Assembly: GCF_900111895.1 (NCBI RefSeq)
Contig: NZ_FOKB01000009.1
Span: 1 to 64,000 of the forward strand
Source of the DNA: Pseudomonas simiae
GTDB taxonomy: Bacteria > Pseudomonadota > Gammaproteobacteria > Pseudomonadales > Pseudomonadaceae
Length of the DNA stretch: 64,000 bases
Reading direction: 5' to 3'
The first letter of the stretch is position 1. Every line of letters starts with the position of its first letter. A program made the position numbers and the translations under genes. Of the stretch, positions 1 to 7,874 are shown piece by piece. The notes under the pieces were generated by a model that worked only from the letters and a program-made list of their open reading frames with translations, was not told the DNA's origin and ran no database searches.

Positions 1-130
1 CCTTTTGGCTTCGATGAACTGAAGCAACCTGCTGCCGAAACCTACATAACTCATTGTTTACCAAGGAGTTTTCCGTTTCGACTGCGCCGGAAGTGGGGCG
101 AATTATAGACGTCTGGAATCTGCCGTCAAC
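1..130 (-). promoter_or_regulatory. Strong sigma70 promoter and leader reading out of the left edge, rRNA-operon-like
   Basis: On the minus strand a -35 box TTGACG (124-129) is separated by 16 bases from a perfect -10 box TATAAT (102-107). An A-rich stretch lies upstream, like an UP element, and a GC-rich segment follows the -10, like a stringent-control discriminator. The transcribed leader (1-100) has short stem-forming repeats and no open reading frame of note. This layout is typical of Pseudomonas rRNA operon leaders. The 16S gene itself would lie outside the window, so the rRNA assignment is inference; the promoter itself is directly visible. Confidence 0.6.
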
Positions 131-164
131 ACCTTTTTCATATTTCTGTCATATCGGTCAAAAA

Positions 165-204
165 ACCCCAAAAAAGCGAAAGCCGGCCCGAGGGGCCGGC
201 TTTC
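165..204 (-). terminator. Rho-independent terminator of the bau operon
   Basis: A GC-rich perfect stem (AAAGCCGGCCC / GGGCCGGCTTT type, about 179-203) lies just after the bauC stop. On the minus strand it is followed by CGC and a run of six T. It ends the bauA-bauC transcript and insulates it from the strong promoter at 102-129. Confidence 0.8.
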
Positions 205-212
205 TACTTGCA

Positions 213-1709
213 TTAAGACAAGCTAGGGAAAGCAAACTGCGACGCTTCATGACTGGCACGTTGCGGCCAACGCTGGGTGATTGCTTTGCGACGGGTATAG
301 AAACGCACCCCATCCGGCCCATAGGCATGCAGGTCGCCAAACAACGAACGCTTCCAGCCACCAAAGCTGTGATACGCCACCGGCACCGGCAGTGGAACGT
401 TCACGCCCACCATGCCCACTTCAATCTCGTCACAGAACAAACGTGCGGCCTCACCATCGCGAGTAAAGATGCAGGTGCCATTGCCATATTCGTGATCGTT
501 GATCAGTTGCATTGCCGCTTCCAGGCTATTCACCCGGACCACGCACAGCACCGGGCCAAAGATCTCTTCCTTGTAGATGCGCATCTCAGGCGTCACACGG
601 TCAAACAGGCTGCCGCCGAGGAAGAAACCCTCCTCATGTCCGGCGACACTCAAGCCACGACCATCAACCACCAACTCAGCACCCGCCGCCACACCGTCAT
701 CTATATAGCCACTGACTTTGTCACGTGCTTGCCCCGTCACCAGCGGCCCCATATCCAGGCCGCAGGACGTGCCCGCGCCGATCTTCAGCGCCTTGACCTG
801 CGGCACCAGCTTGGCAATCAACGCATCCGCCACCTGGTCGCCCACGCACACGGCCACCGAGATCGCCATGCAGCGCTCACCGCAAGAACCGTATGCTGCC
901 CCCATCAAGGCACTGACGGCGTTATCCAGGTCCGCATCCGGCATCAGCACCGCATGGTTCTTCGCACCACCCAGCGCCTGAACGCGTTTGCCGCGCTTGG
1001 TCGCTTCGGAATAGATGTACTCGGCAATCGGCGTCGAACCCACGAAACTCAACGCTTTCACTTCCGGTGCTTCAATCAGCGCATCCACAGCGCCCTTGTC
1101 GCCATGCACCACGCTCAATACGCCTTTAGGCAGACCGGCTTCCTGCAGCAGTTGTGCGATCAACAACGTCGAACTCGGATCACGTTCCGATGGTTTCAGA
1201 ATGAAACAGTTGCCGCACACGATCGCCAACGGATACATCCACAGCGGCACCATCGCAGGGAAGTTGAACGGCGTAATACCAGCAACTACACCCAGTGGTT
1301 GGAAATCCGACCACGCATCGATGTTCGGTCCTACGTTACGGCTGTACTCGCCCTTCAGAATCTCCGGCGCCGAGCACGCGTACTCGACGTTTTCAATGCC
1401 GCGCTTCAATTCGCCGGCGGCATCTTCCAAGGTCTTGCCATGCTCTTCGCTGATCAATTGCGAGATACGTGCTTCGTTCTGCTCCAGCAATTGCTTGAAA
1501 CGAAACATCACCTGCGCACGCTTGGCCGCAGGGGTGTTGCGCCAGGCAGGGAACGCCGCCTTGGCCGAGTCAATTGCCTGCTGGATGGTTTCACGGCTGG
1601 CCAACGGCACCTGGTGGATCACCTGGCCGGTGGACGGGTTGTACACGTCGGCACTGCGACCGCTGTCGTTGACCAACTCACCGTTGATCAAATGCTGGAT
1701 AAGGCTCAT
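213..1709 (-). CDS. bauC: CoA-acylating 3-oxopropanoate / methylmalonate-semialdehyde dehydrogenase
   Basis: A 498-residue aldehyde dehydrogenase of the MmsA type. It converts malonate semialdehyde (3-oxopropanoate) to acetyl-CoA and CO2 with NAD+ and CoA. The fold is full length; the catalytic cysteine is in GERCMA (C280), the FNFPAMVPLW region precedes the cofactor-binding segment, and FVGSTPIAEYIY follows it. It sits 39 bp downstream of the bauA-type transaminase, whose product is its substrate, so I call it bauC rather than the valine-pathway mmsA. The two enzymes are close relatives and only the context separates them. The ATG start is preceded by GGAGCC. Confidence 0.85.
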   Translation of the reverse strand: MSLIQHLINGELVNDSGRSADVYNPSTGQVIHQVPLASRETIQQAIDSAKAAFPAWRNTPAAKRAQVMFRFKQLLEQNEARISQLISEEHGKTLEDAAGELKRGIENVEYACSAPEILKGEYSRNVGPNIDAWSDFQPLGVVAGITPFNFPAMVPLWMYPLAIVCGNCFILKPSERDPSSTLLIAQLLQEAGLPKGVLSVVHGDKGAVDALIEAPEVKALSFVGSTPIAEYIYSEATKRGKRVQALGGAKNHAVLMPDADLDNAVSALMGAAYGSCGERCMAISVAVCVGDQVADALIAKLVPQVKALKIGAGTSCGLDMGPLVTGQARDKVSGYIDDGVAAGAELVVDGRGLSVAGHEEGFFLGGSLFDRVTPEMRIYKEEIFGPVLCVVRVNSLEAAMQLINDHEYGNGTCIFTRDGEAARLFCDEIEVGMVGVNVPLPVPVAYHSFGGWKRSLFGDLHAYGPDGVRFYTRRKAITQRWPQRASHEASQFAFPSLS

Positions 1710-1748
1710 GCAGGGCTCCTGAAAAATTGTTCTATATAGAAGGAGAAA

Positions 1749-3098
1749 TCAGTCGATCTTGTTCAGCACTTCGCCGACCGCATCGAACAGGCGATCCAGG
1801 TCCTGCGGCTTGCTGTTGAAGGTTGGGCCGAACTGCAGGGTGTCGCCACCAAAACGCACGTAGAACCCGGCTTTCCACAAGGCCATGCCGGCCTCGAATG
1901 GACGCACGATCGCATCGCCGTCACGCGGAGCAATCTGGATCGCGCCGGCCAGGCCGTAGTTGCGGATATCGATGACGTTTTTGCTGCCCTTCAGGCCGTG
2001 CAGCGCATTTTCAAAGTGCGGTGCGACTTCGGCTACGCTCTGCACCAGGTTTTCCTTCTGCAGCAGGTCCAATGCCGCCAGCCCGGCCGCGCAAGCGACC
2101 GGATGCGCCGAGTAGGTGTAGCCGTGGGGGAATTCCACCGCGTACTCAGGCGTCGGCTGGTTCATGAACGTCTGATAGATCTCGCTGCTGGCAATCACCG
2201 CGCCCATCGGGATCGCGCCGTTGGTGACTTGCTTGGCGATGCACATCAGGTCCGGGGTCACGCCGAAACTGTCGGCACCGAACATCGAGCCAGTACGACC
2301 GAAACCGGTGATCACTTCGTCGAACACCAACAGGATGTTGTGCTGATCGCAGATCTCACGCAGACGCTTGAGGTAACCCTGTGGAGGCACCAACACGCCG
2401 GCCGAACCGGCCATCGGCTCAACAAACACGGCGGCGATGTTCGACGCGTCATGCAGCTCGATCAACTTGAGCAGTTCATCGGCCAGCGCAATACCGCCCT
2501 GCTCCGGCATGCCACGGGAGAATGCATTGCTCGCCAACAAGGTATGCGGCAGATGGTCAACATCCATCATCGCCTGACCAAACATCTTACGGTTGCCGTT
2601 GACGCCGCCCAGGCTGGTACCGGCGATGTTCACTCCGTGATAACCCCGGGCACGGCCAATCATCTTGGTCTTGGTGGCCTGACCTTTTAGACGCCAGTAA
2701 GCACGCACCATCTTCACCGCCGTATCGGCGCACTCGGAGCCGGAGTCAGTGAAGAACACATGGTTCAGATTGCCAGGGGTCAGGTCGGTGATCTTTTCCG
2801 CCAATTGGAAGGACAATGGATGACCGTATTGAAAGCCCGGCGAGTAGTCCAGCGTGCCCAATTGTTTGGCCACCGCTTCCTGGATTTCCTTGCGGGTATG
2901 CCCGGCGCCGCAGGTCCACAGGCCCGACAACGAGTCGTACACTTTGCGACCCTTGTCATCAGTCAACCAGCTACCTTCGGCCGCCACGATCAGGCGCGGG
3001 TCACGCTGGAAGTTACGGTTGGCGGTGTACGGCATCCAGTGCGCGTCCAGCTTCAATTGGCTGGCCAGGGACGAAGGGGCGTTTTCGGGCATGTTCAT
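1749..3098 (-). CDS. bauA: Beta-alanine--pyruvate transaminase (omega-amino acid transaminase)
   Basis: A class III PLP-dependent aminotransferase of 449 residues. It moves the amino group of beta-alanine to pyruvate, giving malonate semialdehyde and L-alanine. The PLP lysine is in IAKQVTNG (K289), the cofactor aspartate in FDEVI (D260), and the family segment SLSGLWTCGAGH is near residue 60. I chose the ATG at 3098 (MNMPENAPS) because GCGAGG stands at ribosome-binding distance; seven further codons upstream lack support. It forms an operon with bauC and is divergent from bauR, as in P. aeruginosa. The bauB gene found there between A and C is absent here. Confidence 0.88.
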   Translation of the reverse strand: MNMPENAPSSLASQLKLDAHWMPYTANRNFQRDPRLIVAAEGSWLTDDKGRKVYDSLSGLWTCGAGHTRKEIQEAVAKQLGTLDYSPGFQYGHPLSFQLAEKITDLTPGNLNHVFFTDSGSECADTAVKMVRAYWRLKGQATKTKMIGRARGYHGVNIAGTSLGGVNGNRKMFGQAMMDVDHLPHTLLASNAFSRGMPEQGGIALADELLKLIELHDASNIAAVFVEPMAGSAGVLVPPQGYLKRLREICDQHNILLVFDEVITGFGRTGSMFGADSFGVTPDLMCIAKQVTNGAIPMGAVIASSEIYQTFMNQPTPEYAVEFPHGYTYSAHPVACAAGLAALDLLQKENLVQSVAEVAPHFENALHGLKGSKNVIDIRNYGLAGAIQIAPRDGDAIVRPFEAGMALWKAGFYVRFGGDTLQFGPTFNSKPQDLDRLFDAVGEVLNKID

Positions 3099-3223
3099 CA
3101 GCAAAACCTCGCAAGGCAAAAGGCAGCGTCGGGATTGAAAAGCGTTCTTGCAGCTAAGTTGCCACGGGGATAAAGTCGGTGAAATCCAACTTTTCTAACC
3201 TTCAGTCAGGCCGTTACTAAACT

Positions 3224-4144
3224 ATGAGCATCCGTCGACCCGATCCGCTGGCCCAAGTCAGCGACTTCGATATTCGCCTGCTGCGCATCTTTCGCAGTGT
3301 GGTGGAGTGCGGAGGCTTCTCGGCGGCGGAGACTGTGCTCGGCATCGGGCGCTCGGCCATCAGCCAGCAGATGAGCGATCTGGAACAACGCCTGGGATTA
3401 CGCCTGTGTCAGCGCGGGCGCGCCGGATTCTCCCTGACCGAAGAGGGCCGCGAGGTCTATCAGTCGGCGCTGCAACTATTGAGTGCCCTGGAAAGCTTTC
3501 GCACCGAGGTCAACGGCCTGCACCAGCATTTGCGCGGCGAGTTGATCATCGGCCTCACCGACAACCTCGTCACCCTGCCCCACATGCGCATCACCCACGC
3601 ACTTGCGCAGCTGAAGGAGCGCGGCCCGGATGTGCAGATCCAAATTCGCATGATCGCCCCCAACGAAGTCGAACAAGGCGTACTCGATGGACGCCTACAT
3701 GTGGGGGTCGTGCCCCAGGCCAGCGCCCTATCGGGGTTGGAATACCAGCCGCTGTACAGCGAACGCTCATTGCTCTACTGCGCCGTTGGCCACCCGCTGT
3801 TCTATGCCGACAATAAACAGCTGGACGATGCCCGCGTTGATGCCCAGGACGCCATCGCCCCGACCTTTCGCCTGCCTGCCGAGATCCAGGCCCACTACCA
3901 GGCGCTCAACTGCACCGCCAGCGCTTCCGACCGTGAAGGCATGGCGTTCCTGATTCTCACCGGCCGCTACATCGGCTACCTGCCCGACCACTACGCCAGC
4001 CTGTGGGTGCAACAAGGCCGCCTGCGAGCGCTGAAACCCGCTACACGTTTTTACGATTTAAGCCTCGCATCGGTCACGCGCAAGGGACGCCGCCCTCATT
4101 TGGTGCTGGAAAGCTTTCTGGAAAGTCTCGCGGCTACCCGCTAA
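3224..4144 (+). CDS. bauR: LysR-type regulator of beta-alanine catabolism
   Basis: A LysR-family protein of 306 residues. The N-terminal winged helix-turn-helix covers residues 12-75 (FDIRLLRIFRSVVECGGFSA, then RSAISQQMSDLEQRLGLRLC). A periplasmic-binding-like effector domain runs from about residue 95. It is divergent from bauA, with 125 bp between the start codons, the usual place for a LysR activator of that operon, and P. aeruginosa BauR occupies the same position. The effector is inferred to be beta-alanine or a derivative. No clear ribosome-binding site precedes the ATG. Confidence 0.8.
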   Translation: MSIRRPDPLAQVSDFDIRLLRIFRSVVECGGFSAAETVLGIGRSAISQQMSDLEQRLGLRLCQRGRAGFSLTEEGREVYQSALQLLSALESFRTEVNGLHQHLRGELIIGLTDNLVTLPHMRITHALAQLKERGPDVQIQIRMIAPNEVEQGVLDGRLHVGVVPQASALSGLEYQPLYSERSLLYCAVGHPLFYADNKQLDDARVDAQDAIAPTFRLPAEIQAHYQALNCTASASDREGMAFLILTGRYIGYLPDHYASLWVQQGRLRALKPATRFYDLSLASVTRKGRRPHLVLESFLESLAATR

Positions 4145-4172
4145 CTCGGCTCCAAGCCAAAAAGCTGAGCAG

Positions 4173-5627
4173 TTGGACAGTTTTTTGCAGAAGCACAAGG
4201 ACCTTGAACCGTCCGACGCGAGTTTGCCCACCATGCCACCAGAATCCACCAGCCCCAGCGACCTGATCTACGGCCTCAACGATCGCCCGAAACCCGCCCC
4301 TGCCTTTCTCGCCGCACTGCAACATGTACTCGCCGCATTTGTCGGCATCATCACCCCGCCGCTGATCATCGGTTCCACCCTGGGCCTGGCCGATCATTTG
4401 CCCTATCTGGTCAGCATGGCGTTGATGGTTTCCGGTGTAGGTACCTTCATCCAGGCGCGTAGGCCATTTGGCATCGGTGCCGGGATGATCTGTTTGCAAG
4501 GCACCAGCTTTGCGTTTCTCGGCGCGGTACTGTCGGCGGGATTCCTGGTGAAGCAACGCGGTGGCAGTCCGGAAGACATCATGGCGATGATCTTCGGCGT
4601 GTGCTTTTTCGGCGCCGTGGTGCAGATCGTGCTGAGCCGCTTTATCGGACAGCTGCGCCGAGTCATCACGCCTTTGGTTACCGGGATTGTCATCACCCTG
4701 ATCGGCATCAGCTTGATCAAGGTGGGTATCACTGACCTCGGCGGCGGTTTCAACGCCCCCGACTTCGGCGCCCCCACCAATCTGGCGTTGGGCCTGTTCG
4801 TCGTACTGACGATCATTCTGCTCAACCGCTGCAACACACCTTGGGTACGCCTCTCGGCAATCATCATCGGCTTGGCCCTCGGCAGTCTTGCAGCCTGGTT
4901 CAGCGGCAAGCTCGTGCCTCAAGCCCTCCCCGACCTGCCCCTGATCAGCCTGCCGGTCCCATTCCGCTTCGGTTTCAACTTCGACTGGAGCGCTTTCCTG
5001 CCGATTGCGCTGATTTATCTGATCAGCAGCATCGAAACCGTCGGCGATCTCACCGCCAACTGCATGATCGCCCGCCAGCCCATCAGCGGCCCTTCTTATA
5101 TAAGCCGGCTTAAAGGTGGCGTTCTCGGCGATGGCGTGAGCTGCATGATCGCCGCCACCTTCAGCGCCTTCCCCAATACCACCTTCGCGCAGAACAACGG
5201 CGTGATCCAACTGACCGGTGTAGCCAGCCGTTACGTCGGCTTATATATCGGCGCGCTGTTGTTTTGCCTCGGCTTGTTTCCAATGATTGGCGCGGTGCTG
5301 CAGCAAATCCCCAAACCGGTATTGGGCGGCGCCACCCTGGTGATGTTCGGCAGCGTGGCCGCCGCCGGCGTGCGCATCCTCGCCCAGGCGCCCCTGGACC
5401 GGCGCAGCATGCTGATCATCGCCACCTCGTTCGGCGTTGGCCTGGGTATCGCCGCCCAACCGAACCTGCTGCACCTTATGCCGACGCTGGTACAGAATCT
5501 GTTCGACTCCGCCATCACCAGCGGCGGGCTGACCGCCATTGTGTTGTGCCTGTTATTGCCCGAAGCCGGAACAACCGAGACCGCCGCAAACCACACACCG
5601 GAAAGCGACACACTGGAACCGCTTTGA
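4173..5627 (+). CDS. NCS2 family nucleobase:cation symporter (uracil/xanthine permease type)
   Basis: A 484-residue inner-membrane permease with 12-14 hydrophobic segments. It carries the NCS2/NAT signature QNNGVIQLTG, preceded by FPNTTFA, which lines the substrate site in this family. Substrates are uracil, xanthine, urate or related bases; the exact one cannot be read here. Two starts are possible, a TTG at 4173 and an ATG at 4233 (MPPESTSP); neither has a good ribosome-binding site, so the first 20 residues are doubtful. It lies between bauR and a RutR-like regulator, which favours a pyrimidine substrate, while the downstream deaminases would suit a purine. Confidence 0.8.
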   Translation: MDSFLQKHKDLEPSDASLPTMPPESTSPSDLIYGLNDRPKPAPAFLAALQHVLAAFVGIITPPLIIGSTLGLADHLPYLVSMALMVSGVGTFIQARRPFGIGAGMICLQGTSFAFLGAVLSAGFLVKQRGGSPEDIMAMIFGVCFFGAVVQIVLSRFIGQLRRVITPLVTGIVITLIGISLIKVGITDLGGGFNAPDFGAPTNLALGLFVVLTIILLNRCNTPWVRLSAIIIGLALGSLAAWFSGKLVPQALPDLPLISLPVPFRFGFNFDWSAFLPIALIYLISSIETVGDLTANCMIARQPISGPSYISRLKGGVLGDGVSCMIAATFSAFPNTTFAQNNGVIQLTGVASRYVGLYIGALLFCLGLFPMIGAVLQQIPKPVLGGATLVMFGSVAAAGVRILAQAPLDRRSMLIIATSFGVGLGIAAQPNLLHLMPTLVQNLFDSAITSGGLTAIVLCLLLPEAGTTETAANHTPESDTLEPL

Positions 5628-5714
5628 CGGTTTTATTGCATCAGGACTTGTCTGAGGCTTGAGGGTGGGTTATCTGTGCACACGTCGTCTCTATCGATCA
5701 GCACGGAAACCTCC

Positions 5715-6374
5715 ATGAGCCTCGAAGTTCCTGCCCACAGCAATCACGCCGGTAAGCCCGCCAGCCGCATTCGGCAAAAGAACGAACAAGCGATACTCCA
5801 GGCTGCTGAAGATGAGTTCGCGCGCCATGGCTACAAAGGCACCAGCATGAACACCATTGCTGCCAGCGCCGGGCTGCCCAAGGCTAACCTGCATTACTAC
5901 TTCACCAACAAGCTGGGCCTGTATATTGCGGTGCTCAGTAACATCCTCGAACTGTGGGACAGCACCTTCAACACCCTGACCGCCGAGGATGACCCTGCCG
6001 TGGCCCTCACCCGCTACATCCGCACCAAGATGGAGTTCTCGCGGCGCCAACCCCAGGCCTCGCGGATTTTCGCGATGGAGATCATCAGCGGTGGCGAATG
6101 CCTTACCGAGTATTTCAGCCAGGATTACCGTGCCTGGTTCAGTGGCCGTGCGGCGGTGTTCCAGGCCTGGATCGACGCAGGCAAGATGGACCCGATCGAC
6201 CCGGTGCACCTGATCTTCCTGCTGTGGGGCAGCACCCAGCACTACGCCGATTTCGCCACCCAGATCTGCCGCGTCACCGGTCGCACCAAGCTGACCAAGC
6301 AGGATATGGAAGACGCCGGCACTAACCTGATTCACATCATTCTCAAGGGGTGCGGCATCAAGCCGGCCCCGTAG
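5715..6374 (+). CDS. RutR-like TetR/AcrR family regulator
   Basis: A TetR-family repressor of 219 residues. The helix-turn-helix is at about residues 25-65 (EFARHGYKGTSMNTIAA, then KANLHYYFTNK). The ligand domain matches the E. coli RutR pattern, notably PQASRIFAMEI and PIDPVHLIFLLWGSTQHYAD. RutR binds uracil and thymine and controls pyrimidine use and purine/pyrimidine balance. I start at the ATG at 5715 (MSLEVP), which has GGAAA upstream; an earlier start at 5676 has no such signal. It follows the NCS2 permease in the same direction and may control it. Ligand specificity is inference. Confidence 0.75.
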   Translation: MSLEVPAHSNHAGKPASRIRQKNEQAILQAAEDEFARHGYKGTSMNTIAASAGLPKANLHYYFTNKLGLYIAVLSNILELWDSTFNTLTAEDDPAVALTRYIRTKMEFSRRQPQASRIFAMEIISGGECLTEYFSQDYRAWFSGRAAVFQAWIDAGKMDPIDPVHLIFLLWGSTQHYADFATQICRVTGRTKLTKQDMEDAGTNLIHIILKGCGIKPAP

Positions 6375-6386
6375 ACGAAGCGACTT

Positions 6387-6968
6387 ATGCCTTTCACGCT
6401 CACCGGCCTTTGCGAGTTTCGCGAAGAAATACGCAAAAGCCGCTTTATTACCCTCGCGGCTCCCATCACCAGCCCGCAGGACGCACAGGCGTTTTTCGAG
6501 CAGCACAGCGACTTGAATGCCACACACAACTGCTGGGCCTGGAAGCTCGCCGACCAATATCGCAGCCATGACGACGGCGAACCCGGCGGCACCGCTGGCC
6601 GGCCAATACTGGCAGCCATCGAGGCACAGGGCTTTGATCAGGTCGCGGTGCTGGTGATTCGCTGGTACGGCGGCATCCAGTTGGGCACCGGCGGTCTGGC
6701 CCGAGCCTACGGCGGTGGCGCCAATAAATGCCTGCAGACGGCCGAACGCATCGAACTGATAAGCCGCGTGCCTTTGAGTTGCGCTTGCGGTTTCGCCGAG
6801 CTGAACCTGGTGAAGCTGCGCGTTGCTGACCTCGGTGGACTGGTGGTTGAAGAAACCTTCACCGCCAACGGCGTCGAGTTGCAGCTCGCCTTGGGCGAAG
6901 CACATATTGACACCCTGCAGATTCAACTCGCCGACCTCAGCCGTGGGCGTATCCTGCTACAACGCTGA
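6387..6968 (+). CDS. YigZ/IMPACT family protein
   Basis: A 193-residue protein of the UPF0029 (YigZ/IMPACT) family. The N-terminal half carries the hallmark HDDGEPGGTAGRPIL and RWYGGIQLGTGGLARAYGG. The C-terminal 60 residues match the usual small ferredoxin-like domain (DUF1949). The eukaryotic relative IMPACT acts on translation control through GCN2; the bacterial role is not settled. It starts 12 bp after the TetR gene and is probably co-transcribed with it. Confidence 0.85.
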   Translation: MPFTLTGLCEFREEIRKSRFITLAAPITSPQDAQAFFEQHSDLNATHNCWAWKLADQYRSHDDGEPGGTAGRPILAAIEAQGFDQVAVLVIRWYGGIQLGTGGLARAYGGGANKCLQTAERIELISRVPLSCACGFAELNLVKLRVADLGGLVVEETFTANGVELQLALGEAHIDTLQIQLADLSRGRILLQR

Positions 6969-7003
6969 ACACCCTGAACCGCGACTCTTAAAGGAAGCTT
7001 TTC

Positions 7004-7690
7004 ATGTCTACGCCAAAAACCGCATTGATCATCGGCGCCTCCCGTGGGCTGGGCCTTGGCCTGGTCAAGCAACTGCTCCAGCAAGGCTGGGACGTGACCG
7101 CCACCGTGCGTGATCCAAGCAAGGCCGACGCCCTGAAAGCCGTGGGCCCGGTACAGATCGAGAAGCTCGACATGGACGATCAACAAGCCGTGATCGCCCT
7201 GAGCCAACGCCTGAAAGAACGCACCTTCGACCTGCTGTTCGTCAACGCCGGCGTCAAGGGCCCCGCCAATCAGGAGCCGGGCCACGCCACGTTGGCAGAA
7301 GTCGGCCAACTGTTCTTCACCAACGCCGTAGCACCGATCAACCTGGCCCAGCGCTTTGTCGGGCAAATCCGCAAGGACACGGGCGTGCTGGCCTTCATGA
7401 GTTCGGTACTGGGCAGTGTGACCATCCCCGACGGCTCTGACCTCGCCTTGTACAAAGCCAGCAAAGCGGCACTCAATTCCATGACCAACAGCTTCATCAC
7501 CCAACTGGGCGATCACACGTTGACCGTGCTCTCATTGCACCCGGGCTGGGTGAAGACCGACATGGGCGGCGAAAACGCGCACATCGACGTCGACACCAGC
7601 GTACGCGGCCTGGTGGAACAGGTGAACGCCTACACTGGCAAAGGCGGCCATCACTTCATCGATTACAAAGGCGACACCATCGCCTGGTAA
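7004..7690 (+). CDS. Short-chain dehydrogenase/reductase
   Basis: A 228-residue SDR. It has the NAD(P)-binding motif GASRGLGLGL near residue 13, the NAG-type motif FVNAGVKG near residue 77, a catalytic serine in MSSVLGS and YKASK near residue 150. The overall pattern (HPGWVKTDMGG) is that of the C-factor/CsgA-like subgroup. The substrate is unknown. The ATG follows AAGGAAG. It lies 35 bp after the YigZ gene in the same direction and ends at a REP-like hairpin. Confidence 0.8.
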   Translation: MSTPKTALIIGASRGLGLGLVKQLLQQGWDVTATVRDPSKADALKAVGPVQIEKLDMDDQQAVIALSQRLKERTFDLLFVNAGVKGPANQEPGHATLAEVGQLFFTNAVAPINLAQRFVGQIRKDTGVLAFMSSVLGSVTIPDGSDLALYKASKAALNSMTNSFITQLGDHTLTVLSLHPGWVKTDMGGENAHIDVDTSVRGLVEQVNAYTGKGGHHFIDYKGDTIAW

Positions 7691-7701
7691 ATGCCCGTAC
7701 G

Positions 7702-7753
7702 CTGTAGGAGCGGTCTTGCCCGCGATGGTCTCAAGGGCATCGTGCTCCTACAG
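7702..7753. repeat. REP-type inverted repeat
   Basis: CTGTAGGAGCGGTCTTGCCC at the left arm and GTGCTCCTACAG at the right arm form an imperfect hairpin in the gap after the SDR gene. It resembles the other REP palindromes in this window. It may act as a transcript 3' end; there is no T-run. Confidence 0.6.
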
Positions 7754-7874
7754 ATAGACCCGAACATGGACTACAAGTAAACTTTGCACCTCGCCTTCAC
7801 CGGCGACCCTGGATCAGCAGACAGGGCAACACTGAGCTGGCAAACCTGAACCCATCATTCAGAGGAGCCGGCCA

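Noticed and set aside
54..1739. A 561-codon open frame antisense to bauC that starts inside the rRNA-like leader
   Set aside because: It covers a terminator and a promoter and has no domain; the bauC reading is far stronger.
7754..7874. Purine riboswitch before the 8-oxoguanine deaminase gene
   Set aside because: The leader is only about 120 bp, and neither the three-way junction core nor a terminator hairpin was found.
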